From: Caprella mutica
Lineage: Eukaryota > Arthropoda > Malacostraca > Amphipoda > Caprellidae
Direction: 5' to 3'
DNA: 64,000 nt
Assembly: GCA_947561585.1 (NCBI GenBank)
Contig: CANNZV010000914.1
Span: 485,703-549,702 of the forward strand
Shown here: piece after piece, positions 35,201 to 43,341 of the stretch
Layout of the letters: every line of letters begins with the position of its first letter
Numbering within the stretch: position 1 is the first letter of the stretch
Program-made: the position numbers and the translations under genes
The notes under the pieces: model-generated
What the model saw: only the letters and a program-made list of their open reading frames with translations
Told to the model about the DNA's origin: nothing
The model's database searches: none

Positions 35201-37171
35201 AAAATGAGATTTATGTCAAACAAAGTATTCTTACAATACTCTGTAATATTCACACCAGAATAACTGTCAGGTGTCAAGAATAGTGTTTTGTGTATTACGA
35301 TTTTTTCCAGTACAGTTTCAAAAATATATTGGTCTTATATGAGTTTTGTCTAGCAAGACGTTGGTTTAATACGAGGGTTTGCTGTAGCTATCCTTTATCC
35401 AATGTAACATGTATTTAGTATTAAATTCATCTAATGTAGCTAAACTGTGTCCAATGTACCATGTATTTATTGTACTCTTCACAGTAATTGGTGTAGGTGA
35501 GTTAGAAATTTTTGTTCATGACTACGTAAACACTCACCAACATTCGTGTACGGTGACAGCATGTTTTAGGTTTATTTCATATTCTCATCGTTACATCCTC
35601 CTCATAAAAGCATCACCCAGAAGTGTGTTCTCATTCTCTATCTTTTTATTTCAGGGTGAGATATGTGCACTGCGAGAGTCTCTGGCTCTGACTCAGAGGG
35701 CTTTGCAGCGACAGTTACAGCACACCAACCACCACTGCAGCAGAACAGCACAACAGGTGAAACAAATCACTTTTACTAAATGCTCTTCAAGGAGATATTT
35801 TGAATAAACTCTTAGGTTTCATTTACCAAACTGTTTTAATTCGGATTGTCCTTTTCATTCTTTACCATGTTTATATTTTTTTTAACGCTAGTTGCAGTTG
35901 TAGAGGATAGCGCTAGGGTAATGCTCTTCGAGTACGATGTCTTAGATTTTGTTTTAGGCTTCATTTACTACCACCTCTTCATTTTCCTCTTCCATCCGTG
36001 AGTGCAGCTTCCGGTGCATGTGTCACTTTTACAGTAAAGCTACCTACTCTGTGAATGTTACGAAAATTAACTCACAGATGGAAGAGGAAAATGAAGAGGT
36101 GATAGTACCCTATAATAAACGCATATCGATTCGATTTTTTTTCGATTGCCTGGGATATCGAATCGACAGATCGTTGTTTGTATAGTAAATGAAGCCTACG
36201 AGTCTACCTAACACAAAATCTAAGACATCGTAGTTGAAGAGCATAACCCTAGCGGCCTAGCCCTATCCTCCAAAACTGCAAGTAGCGCTAAATAAATGAT
36301 ATACATGGTTAAAATGGAAGAAAAGACAATTCAAATTACAACAGTTTGGGGGCCTTTGGATGAGAATTCAGTTTCCAATTAGCTAAATGTATCGGATCAA
36401 ATAAAAGTTAGCTAAAACATTTTTTTGTTTGTTTGACAGTGTAAAACATTTAGTTTGTTTTTTCAGTGTGACTCCCCTTACCACCATTTGGTTCAGACTG
36501 CAGAGAGTGTTGTGTCCATGAGTCCATCCAATGGGACACTGGACCACACTGGCCACCTCTCGGACGCGTCCTGGGAGGCTCTTGACATCACCGGTGAATC
36601 TCCTACCCAGAGTAGCACTCCAGGTGTCACCATCATGGGCAGGGCCCCTAGTACCCTGTGGGTGCCTGACCACATGGCTGATAATTGTCACTCGTGCCAC
36701 ACTCAGTTCTGGATAGGGAAGAGAAAGCACCATTGCAGGTACAGTGTTTCTAGGGGCTGATAGAGAAGGTAGTCGCATGTTATTATTAGCTATCATTAAC
36801 TATTATCCAGTTTGTATTCAATTTTATTATTGTGAGATGAAATTCATTCTTTGTTTTTTATAAAAAGTGAATTAGTATTCTATGTTGCATAGCTCTCTTC
36901 CCCTATTTGCATTGCATTTATATCTATCTATTACTTACTTCCATCTCTCTAATGTTTCAGGAATTGCGGTGGTGTGTTCTGCAACATCTGCTCCAGTCAG
37001 TCAGTGACTCTGCCCAAAGATCAACTCTACCAACCAGTGCGAGTGTGCCGGTCCTGCTACCACTCCCTGGGGAACATACCTAGGGAAAACAACGTCAGTG
37101 GCTCCCCCTGTGGCCAGTCTCTGCAACAAGAGCAGACTACCAACTCCATCCTGAGTAGTAAGGTGAACTGA
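26155..37171 (+). CDS. MTMR3: Myotubularin-related phosphatase MTMR3/MTMR4 type (nine coding exons, 1237 aa)
   Basis: Coding exons are 26155-26238, 26591-26838, 27442-27664, 28072-28250, 28774-31032, 33606-33741, 35655-35756, 36467-36738 and 36961-37171. All introns are GT-AG, all phases agree, and the sum is 3714 nt, giving 1237 aa. This is close to the roughly 1200 aa of vertebrate MTMR3/4. Domains: GRAM/PH (about residues 35-135), the catalytic myotubularin fold (about 190-620) with CSDGWDR at 474-480, a long acidic/Ser-rich linker with Cys clusters, a short coiled coil (about 1030-1077) and a C-terminal FYVE finger (1142-1205). From the family, the enzyme removes the 3-phosphate from PI3P and PI(3,5)P2 on endosomes and autophagosomes. 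The CX5R site is intact, so this should be an active member, not a pseudophosphatase. Exons are much more GC-rich than the introns, which are full of transposons. Orthology to MTMR3/4 as a pair is strong; which of the two is not decidable, and insects usually have one. Confidence 0.95.
26591..27664 (+). CDS. MTMR3: MTMR GRAM/PH-encoding exons (26591-26838 and 27442-27664)
   Basis: Two exons separated by a 603 bp intron (GTGAGT donor, CTCTCACAG acceptor, phase 2 junction within FPLKF) encode a GRAM/PH domain. It reads [39 protein letters not shown] and [19 protein letters not shown]. In this family the domain binds phosphoinositides and helps endosomal targeting. Confidence 0.88.
28072..28250 (+). 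CDS. MTMR3: MTMR exon, start of catalytic fold
   Basis: After a CTTCCTTCAG acceptor it encodes [20 protein letters not shown] and [10 protein letters not shown], the conserved entry into the myotubularin phosphatase fold. The phase 2 junction to the next exon completes [12 protein letters not shown], a family signature. Confidence 0.92.
28774..31032 (+). CDS. MTMR3: MTMR large catalytic exon and linker
   Basis: This 2259 bp exon holds most of the phosphatase fold: [19 protein letters not shown], the active site [12 protein letters not shown] near 29456-29490, [19 protein letters not shown] and [16 protein letters not shown]. After about residue 630 it changes to a low-complexity acidic and serine-rich linker. 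The linker has two Cys-rich patches (CKCDKYRSD...CVCPDTTC near 30361-30455 and [12 protein letters not shown]...CSVC near 30721-30795). The frame runs on past a GTCAGT donor at 31033 but terminates soon after in intron sequence; splicing to 33606 restores the FYVE-bearing frame. Confidence 0.93.
31033..32582 (+). other. MTMR intron 5, proximal part
   Basis: AT-rich intron. A block at about 31745-31850 (ATCAATTACACAAGAAAGGA, GGCACAAATAGAAAA, GGGAAATATGGCTTATGG) is homologous to 63836-63935 downstream of the pentraxin gene, so it is a dispersed repeat. Confidence 0.5.
32583..32998. mobile_element. 416 bp foldback element in MTMR intron 5
   Basis: AACCTTTGATTGAATAGC at the left faces GCTATTCAAAGATTAAAGG at the right. 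AAAGTTCATTGAAATATG faces CATTTCAATGAACTTTG, and TGCCAGTGCCTTTTTGGCTG faces CAGCCAAAGAGGCACTGGCG. The centre is near 32790. The GC-rich middle creates open frames on both strands that are not genes. Confidence 0.85.
33606..35756 (+). CDS. MTMR3: MTMR exons 33606-33741 and 35655-35756, coiled-coil segment
   Basis: The first encodes a Ser-rich stretch then [20 protein letters not shown], the second [20 protein letters not shown]. Both have AG/GT boundaries and a phase 0 junction. Heptad-like leucines fit the coiled coil that precedes FYVE in MTMR3/4. The 1.9 kb intron between them is almost wholly transposon. Confidence 0.85.
33842..35386. mobile_element. T5 pogo/Tigger-like DNA element in MTMR intron (1.5 kb)
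   Basis: TACAGCAAACCCTCGTAGTA at the left faces TAATACGAGGGTTTGCTGTA at the right, with TA at both edges as expected for a TA target duplication. CAG-starting ends with a CCTCGTA-type core resemble pogo/Tigger termini. No transposase frame was seen, so it is non-autonomous. A partial relative occurs at about 51320-51447. Confidence 0.75.
34302..35192. mobile_element. T6 pogo/Tigger-like DNA element nested in T5
   Basis: TACAGTAAAACTCCTGAGTT at the left faces AACTCAGGAGTTTCACTGTA at the right. Sub-terminal GAGTTATGAAG/CCGAGTTATGAAG words repeat at both ends. Flanking TA on both sides. It contains a small array of ATACTCTATTATA words around 34610-34760. It lies wholly inside T5, so it inserted later. 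Confidence 0.75.
35831..36022 (+). repeat. R1 repeat, copy d
   Basis: The 5' half of R1 (CTGTTTTAATTCGGATTG, GTTGCAGTTGTAGAGGATAG, CTTCATTTACTACCACCTCT, GTGAGTGCAGCTTCCGGTG) in MTMR intron 7. It faces copy e as an inverted pair. Confidence 0.65.
36060..36352 (-). repeat. R1 repeat, copy e (inverted, with inserted palindrome)
   Basis: The reverse complement of R1 from the CATCCGTGAGTGC side to the AACTGTTGTAATTTG start. It is interrupted at about 36112-36183 by an AT-rich piece with its own palindrome, ATATCGATTCGAT facing ATATCGAATCGA. Confidence 0.65.
36467..37171 (+). CDS. MTMR3: MTMR FYVE-encoding exons (36467-36738 and 36961-37171)
   Basis: The FYVE domain starts at [18 protein letters not shown]. 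It carries the ligand motif KRKHHCRNCGG across the phase 2 intron junction and ends with the [10 protein letters not shown] element. The WxxD, RKHHCR and RVC motifs and the zinc cysteines are all visible, so PI3P binding is expected. Stop TGA at 37169, followed by C. Confidence 0.93.
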
Positions 37172-37618
37172 CACAAGGTGGCACCAGGCAACAGCCTGAG
37201 CAACCCCCCCAGGGCTGATGACAAGCCCCCTAACCCCAAGAAGAACATGCTGAAGCAGAGTAGAACTGAGAGGAGTAACCTGAAGGTTAGCTTCCAAATG
37301 GATCAGGCAGACACTCACAGTGATAGGAACATTACCTGTATCGGTACCTTTGGCTGTATATTGTGTGGAATAGAGAAAGCCTCGTCAAAGTACAATATTT
37401 CAGTACATGACAGTGCACCTGTACTCACTTCAGCCAAGCAATTGTCTGGTGCAGCAACTAGCAAGGCCGTGCTCATGCACCAGCACTCTAATAGCAATGT
37501 CCTGATGCACCAACAGTGCTGCACTCAACTAGTCAAGAGGTACACTCTTGCTAACAGGTGCAGTCTTGGACGCACTAAAGAGTCGGTCATTGTCAGTCTC
37601 ACCACTCCCGCTAGTTAA
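37172..37618 (+). other. 148-codon in-frame extension after the MTMR stop (readthrough candidate or 3' UTR)
   Basis: The reading frame of the last MTMR exon stays open for 148 codons beyond TGA at 37169-37171 and ends in TAA at 37616. The stop context is TGA followed by C, the context most permissive to readthrough in animals. The sequence is GC-rich and coding-like compared with its surroundings, with a basic segment (KPPNPKKNMLKQSRTERS) and Cys/His-bearing stretches (LMHQHSNSNVLMHQQCC). A donor-like AAG/GTGAAC lies just before the stop, so an alternative splice is a second possibility. No known domain was recognised. It may simply be 3' UTR. Confidence 0.5.
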
Positions 37619-37638
37619 ACTGACAGTCTGACTGTAAA

Positions 37639-37944
37639 TTGACTGTCTCTGCAGTCTGACTGCTAAATTGACTGTCTCTGCACTCTGACTGCTACATTGA
37701 CTGTCTCTGCAGTCTGACTGCTAAATTGACTGTCTCTGCAGTCTGACTGCTAAATTGACTGTCTCTGCAGTCTGACTGCTAAATTGACTGTCTCTGCAGT
37801 CTGACTGCTACATTGACTGTCTCTGCAGTCTGACTGCTACATTGACTGTCTCTGCAGTCTGACTGCTAAATTGACTGTCTCTGCAGTCTGACTGCTAAAT
37901 TGACTGTCTCTGCAGTCTGACTGCTAAATTGACTGTCTCTGCAG
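37639..37944 (+). repeat. 29 bp minisatellite, 10.5 copies, downstream of MTMR
   Basis: The unit is TTGACTGTCTCTGCAGTCTG plus ACTGCTAAA. Ten full units and one partial are almost identical; variants are TAAA/TACA at the unit end and one GCACTC for GCAGTC. It starts 21 bp after the TAA that closes the extension. Confidence 0.95.
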
Positions 37945-37980
37945 CCTACGGTATGAGAATCTTCCTAATCATCAATAGAT

Positions 37981-38150
37981 AGGGTAAATTACTAGTTATT
38001 GAACAGTTGCACATTATCGGACACGTAAGAAATCTATATATATCTTACATCGTCATACCAATTGAAATAGAAGTTAAATAATAACTATTATACATTTTTT
38101 TCTATTTCCTGTCCGAAAATGTGGAACCGTCTGTTAACTGGTAACTTACC
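37981..38150. mobile_element. T1 MITE, copy 5
   Basis: AGGGTAAATTACTAGTTATT with GTTGCACATTATCGGACACG at the left, and CTGTCCGAAAATGTGGAAC with CTGGTAACTTACC at the right. Confidence 0.7.
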
Positions 38151-38494
38151 TCCCTTTTTTCCCACATTGAAATAGTGTTTTTTTTCCAAGGAGCCAAGAT
38201 AGCTCCTTTCCCTTGATTAGTTGCTCACTTACCACCCACTGAAAGGTATATCTTAATATTTAGTTCTCCCCTATTGTGTACAGTTCTTAATTATATTTTT
38301 TTATATGAGTGATGCAGAGTTAAATATTAAGTGTAAATTAAATCCTAGATTAGTCTACCATTTTGTTATATTTTTACTGGACATTTTCTATGTAGGTTGG
38401 CAATTTGAGTAGAAGTTAAGCCAAGAGATTTTGTAGCGTGAACCTCAAAGTGTAACTTGTAGAATATAATCACCAGGCTAATGTACATACCATT

Positions 38495-38679
38495 GGGGTA
38501 ACTTACTAATTATTGGGCACTTTCACATCTCCGGTCATAGAAGAATTAATATTTTATTTGATTTTATTGGTATCCCTGATACCTGCAGGTATCATGGATA
38601 CCAATAAAAATAATAATTATATAGTTTTCTTTCTTATATGACCGAAGATGTGAAACTGACCGATAATTTGTAAGTTACC
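38495..38679. mobile_element. T1 MITE, copy 6 (cleanest copy)
   Basis: GGGGTAACTTACTAATTATT at the left and CGATAATTTGTAAGTTACCG at the right. TTTCACATCTCCGGTCATA faces TATGACCGAAGATGTGAAAC. The centre is itself a palindrome, GATACCTGCAGGTATC, embedded in TATTGGTATCC...GGATACCAATA. Confidence 0.8.
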
Positions 38680-39135
38680 GTCCCCTTATTTAATCACGTA
38701 GATATGACTGTAGTTACTAGGTGTAGCGTGTACATAGCTATGTAGTGTTGGTGTCATTTCCACTGTGTGGACTAGTAATGCCATAACATTCTTATAATTA
38801 GCTCATTGTACTTATCAAATGCTGGGGAAGTGAAAGTCGCTAAGAAAAGGAGGAGTCAAGATTTTATTTCGAAATTAACTGGGGAATCGCAGTTCGTGGA
38901 CACTCTACGTACTCGAAAAGTGAACATTGCCATGGGTCAGAACTCTTTCACCTATGCTAACACATCTTCCGATTACTGTAGGTGTCCAGTAGCTACTCTC
39001 CCTTATTTCTATAGTTTTCTGTGATTTATTAAGCCGTTAATATTGTATTGGTATTTGCAGTGAGTCTTTGAAGGAGAGTGTTTAGAATGTATCCCTGTAC
39101 TATTTATTGTAGCACTAGCGGCTATTCACTGATAT
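38680..39135 (+). other. Short unassigned region with a 72-codon open frame
   Basis: An open frame at 38806-39024 has no ATG-proximal signals, no recognised domain and no matched splice sites. It is more GC-balanced than its surroundings, so an exon or old insertion cannot be excluded, but it is not called a gene. Confidence 0.25.
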
Positions 39136-39270
39136 GGGGTAACTTATGGCTTATCGAACAGTTCCACATTCCGATCATTTATGAAAAGGTAAATAAATAA
39201 ACTCGTTACTTTAAGTTATTTCTTATATGAACGAAAATGTGGAACGGTTCGATAAGTCAGACGTTACCCC
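39136..39270. mobile_element. T1 MITE, copy 7 (135 bp)
   Basis: GGGGTAACTTATGGCTTATC with GAACAGTTCCACATTCCGAT at the left, and CGAAAATGTGGAACGGTTCG with ACGTTACCCC at the right. Confidence 0.75.
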
Positions 39271-39479
39271 ATCTATGGATTGTTTTTTTCACTGTAGACA
39301 GTTTATTGTATTTATTTAGGGGGTATGACAGTTTAGGTTCTTTTTATTGTCGTAATTGTATAGAGATACTCCTAGCTACTTATATTCCGTTGCCTTCTTT
39401 TTATTCTATTTATTGTCGTAAAATTTAAGCTACATTCCGGCTATTGAAAAGCTAACTAAAGAATCCAAAAAGATAGCCT

Positions 39480-39592
39480 TTTGATTCGCCACTTTCCTTC
39501 CTGACTGCTTCTTAAAGCCCCTTGTAATCAATTTGCTTTTGACGTTAGAGATATGGCCTTTGGTTCCGAAGCAGACGTTAAACCCCTACTAA
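39480..39592 (+). repeat. R1 repeat, copy f (3' end)
   Basis: It carries TTCCTGACTGCTTCTTAAAG, AGAGATATGGCCTTTGGTTC and CAGACGTTAAACCCCTACT, the terminal third of R1. Confidence 0.7.
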
Positions 39593-40374
39593 ATTAAGTT
39601 AATCAATTTCTTACTCAGTTTTGCTAATTAATATCTAATTAACATTGAAAAGAGACCAAAAGATTCCTAGATCTTAAATTAGAACAAAATACCATCCAAT
39701 GATTAAGTTAGTAATAATTCTACTGCAAATGATTAGAAACCTATTACACAATAAACATTTTATCCTATGTACATATGTCTGTTACACTAAAAACAACACT
39801 GACTATTAAATGAGTGATGTGCAATAGCAAAAAAGAATCTAATTAAAAATAGGAATTTGTGGTTCATTAGTTTTAATTTCGTTAATCTAGCAACAGTTAC
39901 TATAGAATATCTGACATGTCACACTACTCTAACTATTCCAAATTAAGTAGAAAGGTTCATAGTGTTTGATGGGCTACATTAGCTCTGAATATTATCGTAG
40001 ACAGGATACATATTATTTAGAGATATTCAAAATGGTATCCTAGATACGGTGTACTCACTGTGAATACAAATAGTCGAAATATTCCAGCGACTGGAGTGAT
40101 GAAAGTTAACTAAAAAACGTGAAAATACTTTAACAGATTCTGCATGAACAGACAAAAATTACTCGCAAGGTAGAGTTACTCCATTACACCTCTCCACGCT
40201 CGCTTCATTTCGGTCCTTATAGTATATTTTCTTTGATATTATCTAGTCTGCTTCATCCTGCTAATATTTAATAAAGAAAATACCAATTTCTCTTTTATTA
40301 TCCCAAATTGGAACTAGAATACATGGTGCCTAATATCCTGCTCTTTTATCTGGGAGCTAAAAAGAGGTACAAGG
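39593..40374. other. AT-rich DNA, no gene seen
   Basis: No exon, repeat family or RNA gene recognised. Confidence 0.35.
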
Positions 40375-40962
40375 AAGATACAAGACTTCATTATTTAACT
40401 ACCGGATAGAAGAAAGATACAAGACTCTAAAATAATTTAGTTACCGGGTACAATAAAGATGCAAGACTACATACTTCAAAATTATTTAGTTACCGGGTAC
40501 AAGAAGATTAAAAGACTTAATTGTTTAACTCTTGTCACACAGGTAAATTGCGGCCCTTTAATTTCCAGTTGCAGCCATCGCAAGAATGTCTCTAAAGCCT
40601 GCTGAACCTAATTCATATTGAAATGTTTCATATAAAAAGAAGGTCAATGCTTGCTATATATTTTTAGTATAATGTGTATCAACTTTGTTACTACTATTTT
40701 TTGTTAGTGTTTTGTGGTTAAAGGCCGCAGTTATCTACAGAGCCGCAATTTACCTGCTTCACCCTACCAGGTACAAGGAAGATAAGACTTTAAAATTATT
40801 CAGTTACCGGGTACAAGAAAGATAAAAGACTTTAAAAAAATTATTCAGTTACCGGGTACAAGAAAGATAAAAGACTTTAAAATTATTCAGTTACCGGGTA
40901 CAAGAAGATGCAAGACTTTAAAATTATTCAGTTACCGGGTACAAGGAAGATACAAGACTTAT
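40375..40962 (+). repeat. About 42 bp minisatellite (TTACCGGGTACAAGAAAGAT), interrupted by T2
   Basis: Units contain TTACCGGGTACAAGAAAGAT followed by AAAAGACTTTAAAATTATTC. They occur at 40375-40530 and again at 40774-40962, with a T2 MITE between. Related, more decayed units are at 43207-43340. Confidence 0.85.
40531..40773. mobile_element. T2 MITE inserted in the minisatellite
   Basis: The left end is CTTGTCACACAGGTAAATTG with CGGCCCTTTAATTTCC. The right end is TTAAAGGCCGCAGTTATC, then GCCGCAATTTACCTGC with TTCACCCTA. The same terminal words are found at 18.36 and 22.36 kb. Confidence 0.75.
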
Positions 40963-41102
40963 TTGATTAGAATTAAGGTTTGGAATATAAGTTTGAGTTT
41001 TAAAAGGGGCAAATAAAAATATATGTTATACGAGTCAAAAGTTGAACGTAATTCTGGTCTACTTCGACCTTTCGCTGTAAAGATTATAAAAACCGTACAG
41101 TT

Positions 41103-42663
41103 AAACTGCGTCCATCGCTTTATTGCAGATCACTATTTTGTGAATAATTTCAATAATATTGATCGCACAGTAGTGAAACTTTGGTCACTGGAAGATTGCT
41201 TCTATGTTAGTATCTTGCTGAAATATTTTTTGAATCCATGAGAAAATTGGAAAGTTATGAACGTTTATGTATTTTGAAGTCATTTTAACTGTCCATCGCT
41301 TTATTGCAGCTCTGTGAAAAAGCCAAAAAATGGGCGATTAACTTCTACCGAGAGGGTAAAATTGTAGCAGGTCCTGCAGAAGGGAGGACTCTTCTATATT
41401 TAGCTTTATAACTTGGAAGGGATAAGAGAACAATAGTTAATTTTGTGGAAAATTCCGACACAAACCCAAGGAGAGATGAGGGTACGAGAAAAAGAATTTG
41501 CCCTCGAAATATGTGAAAAATACGCAGGCAGGTCATAAGGCAGCTAAATGATACTAGTGCCTCCATTTTTGACAAGGCTGTCATTGGTCTTACGTCAAAA
41601 CAGTCCTGATGTAATGTCTCAAATGAAACGGTCAGAAATGCTCAATGGGGCTTAAGACCAGAGAACAGGGCAATCAAGTCATGTGAGTCTCTCACTTGAT
41701 GCCCAGAGATGTGGGGAAAGAAGTTGTAACCCTTCAAGCATGAGTTTGTTCGAAGTAATACAAGAAAATCATCTTTTGCCAACGAGATAATTGCAAACTA
41801 TTAGGACAAGGGAACAAGTACTCAACAAAAGAGGCAATGTAGGATTGGATTGTTAGGTTTACACCCTCTGGTACTCGGAGAGGGTCAATTAACGTTTCAA
41901 CAATGATGCCCGCTTAAAACATAAAGCCACAGCCTCCTTGTTGACGACGAAACCAGTGTGGATAAACAGCTCCAGTAGGATTCAAACTTTAACCCATCCA
42001 TCCAGACAATCAAGTGTGGCTCTTTCCTCATCTGTTAAAAGAACAAGTAGGAAGTTTGTTTTCATGTAATTCTGTGTACATCGAATGCCTTTTTCCTCAT
42101 GGGTCTTGTCCATAGGAGGCCTGGAAATGGGCTTAACGTTCCTCTTCGTCTCATTTAAGACACTTTTTGGACGAATAACCAATGACAGCCTTGTCGAAAA
42201 TTGAGGCACTAGTGTTATTTGGCTGCCTTATAACCTGCCTGGGTAGTTTTTGCATATTTTGAGGGAAAAAGCTTTTCCTCGTACCCTCATCTCTCCTTGG
42301 GTTGGTGTCGGGATTTTCCACAAAATAAACTATTGTTCTCTTATCCCTTCCAAGTTATAAAGCTAATTATAGAAGAGTTCTCCCTTCTGCAGGACCTGCT
42401 ACAATTTTATCCTCTCGGTAGAAGTTAATCGCCCATTTTTTGGCTTTTTCACAGAGCTGCAATAAAGCGATGGACAGTTAAAATGACTTCAAAATACATA
42501 AACAATCATAACTTTCCAAATTTCTCATGGATTCAAAAAATATTTCAGCAAGATACTAACATAGAAGCAATCTTCCAGTGACTACAGTTTCACTACTGTG
42601 CGATCAATATTATTGAAATTATTCACAAAATAGTGATCTGCAATAAAGCGATGGACGCAGTTT
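41103..42663. mobile_element. 1.56 kb inverted repeat (arms about 490 bp) with transposase-like N-terminal coding
   Basis: The left arm 41103-41590 and right arm 42176-42663 are reverse complements with scattered differences: AAACTGCGTCCATCGC faces GCGATGGACGCAGTTT. The arm reads, with stops, AKKWAINFYREGKIVAG then a segment like a helix-turn-helix (LGRDKRTIVNFVE). This resembles N-terminal regions of DDE transposases in insects; the assignment is tentative. CCATCGCTTTATTGCAG occurs twice in each arm. Confidence 0.7.
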
Positions 42664-43206
42664 ATATACACAAAAACACAGATAAAATAATGTAAGAATA
42701 GATGTTGCTTCACACAAATATATTTCAAATTCCCATAGCCTTATATGTTAAGAAAAAAACTAAAACACAAGCATAACACACAACCCTACACACTGATAGA
42801 TCAACATTGAACAGACCTAGATATTTATTTGAATTAAGTTAACGTTTCCTAGCTATCAAGTTGCAGAACAGTATCTATCACCTATTCAGGTAAAATAATT
42901 GATCAAAATATATTATGAACTGTCATTTAGCCATTTGGACGGAACAGTATTGTTTTTGAAAATAATAAATACAACTTAAAATAAATAATTACAATTACCA
43001 CTAAATACAATAACTATAATAAAATTACAAATTTTAATATACCTGATAACAAATTATAATATGAACCAAATTACAAATTATAACATAATTACAATTTATA
43101 ATAAAAAATAATGTATACAATACGATTTAATATTGGATTTTGTTTAGTGGAATTTTCCTCAGTGGAACTTTCCGCAGTGAAACTTTCCACAGTGGAATCT
43201 TCCACG
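42664..43206. other. AT-rich DNA with TTTCC(A/G)CAGTGGAA words
   Basis: Mostly low-complexity sequence. Around 43146-43200 there are four tandem AGTGGAATTTTCC/CAGTGGAACTTTCC-like words. No gene. Confidence 0.4.
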
Positions 43207-43341
43207 CACCAGATTACAAGACTAAAATTATTTAGTTACCAGGTATAATGAAGATACAAGATTTTATATTATTAAGTTACCGGGTATACAAGGAAGACAC
43301 AATTAAGACTTCAAATTATTTAGTGAACGAGTACAAGGTAG
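43207..43341 (+). repeat. Decayed minisatellite related to 40.4-40.96 kb
   Basis: Three units with TTAGTTACCAGGTATAATGA, TTAAGTTACCGGGTATACAA and TTTAGTGAACGAGTACAAGG. Its last unit provides the left flank of element M1. Confidence 0.65.

Larger units (their letters stand above)
33742..35480 (+). repeat. TGTACCATGTAT-type minisatellite, split by a transposon
   Basis: Degenerate units of about 20-22 bp (TTAGTGTAACATGTACTTGG, TGTACCATGTATCC) run over 33742-33842 and resume at about 35398-35480. They were probably one array before insertion of the 33842-35386 element. Confidence 0.6.

Noticed and set aside
37169..37171. TGA read as selenocysteine in MTMR
   Set aside because: The family has no selenocysteine member known to me, the TGA falls after the FYVE domain, and no SECIS-like element was recognised downstream.
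36383..37318. Minus-strand frames opposite the MTMR FYVE exons
   Set aside because: Antisense shadows; the plus-strand frame has the FYVE motifs and splice sites.
37639..37944. CRISPR-like array
   Set aside because: Units are directly adjacent with no unique spacers, and the context is a spliced eukaryotic gene.
38806..39024. A 72-codon gene between two T1 MITEs
   Set aside because: No domain, no conserved start context and no compatible splice sites; kept only as a low-confidence unassigned region.
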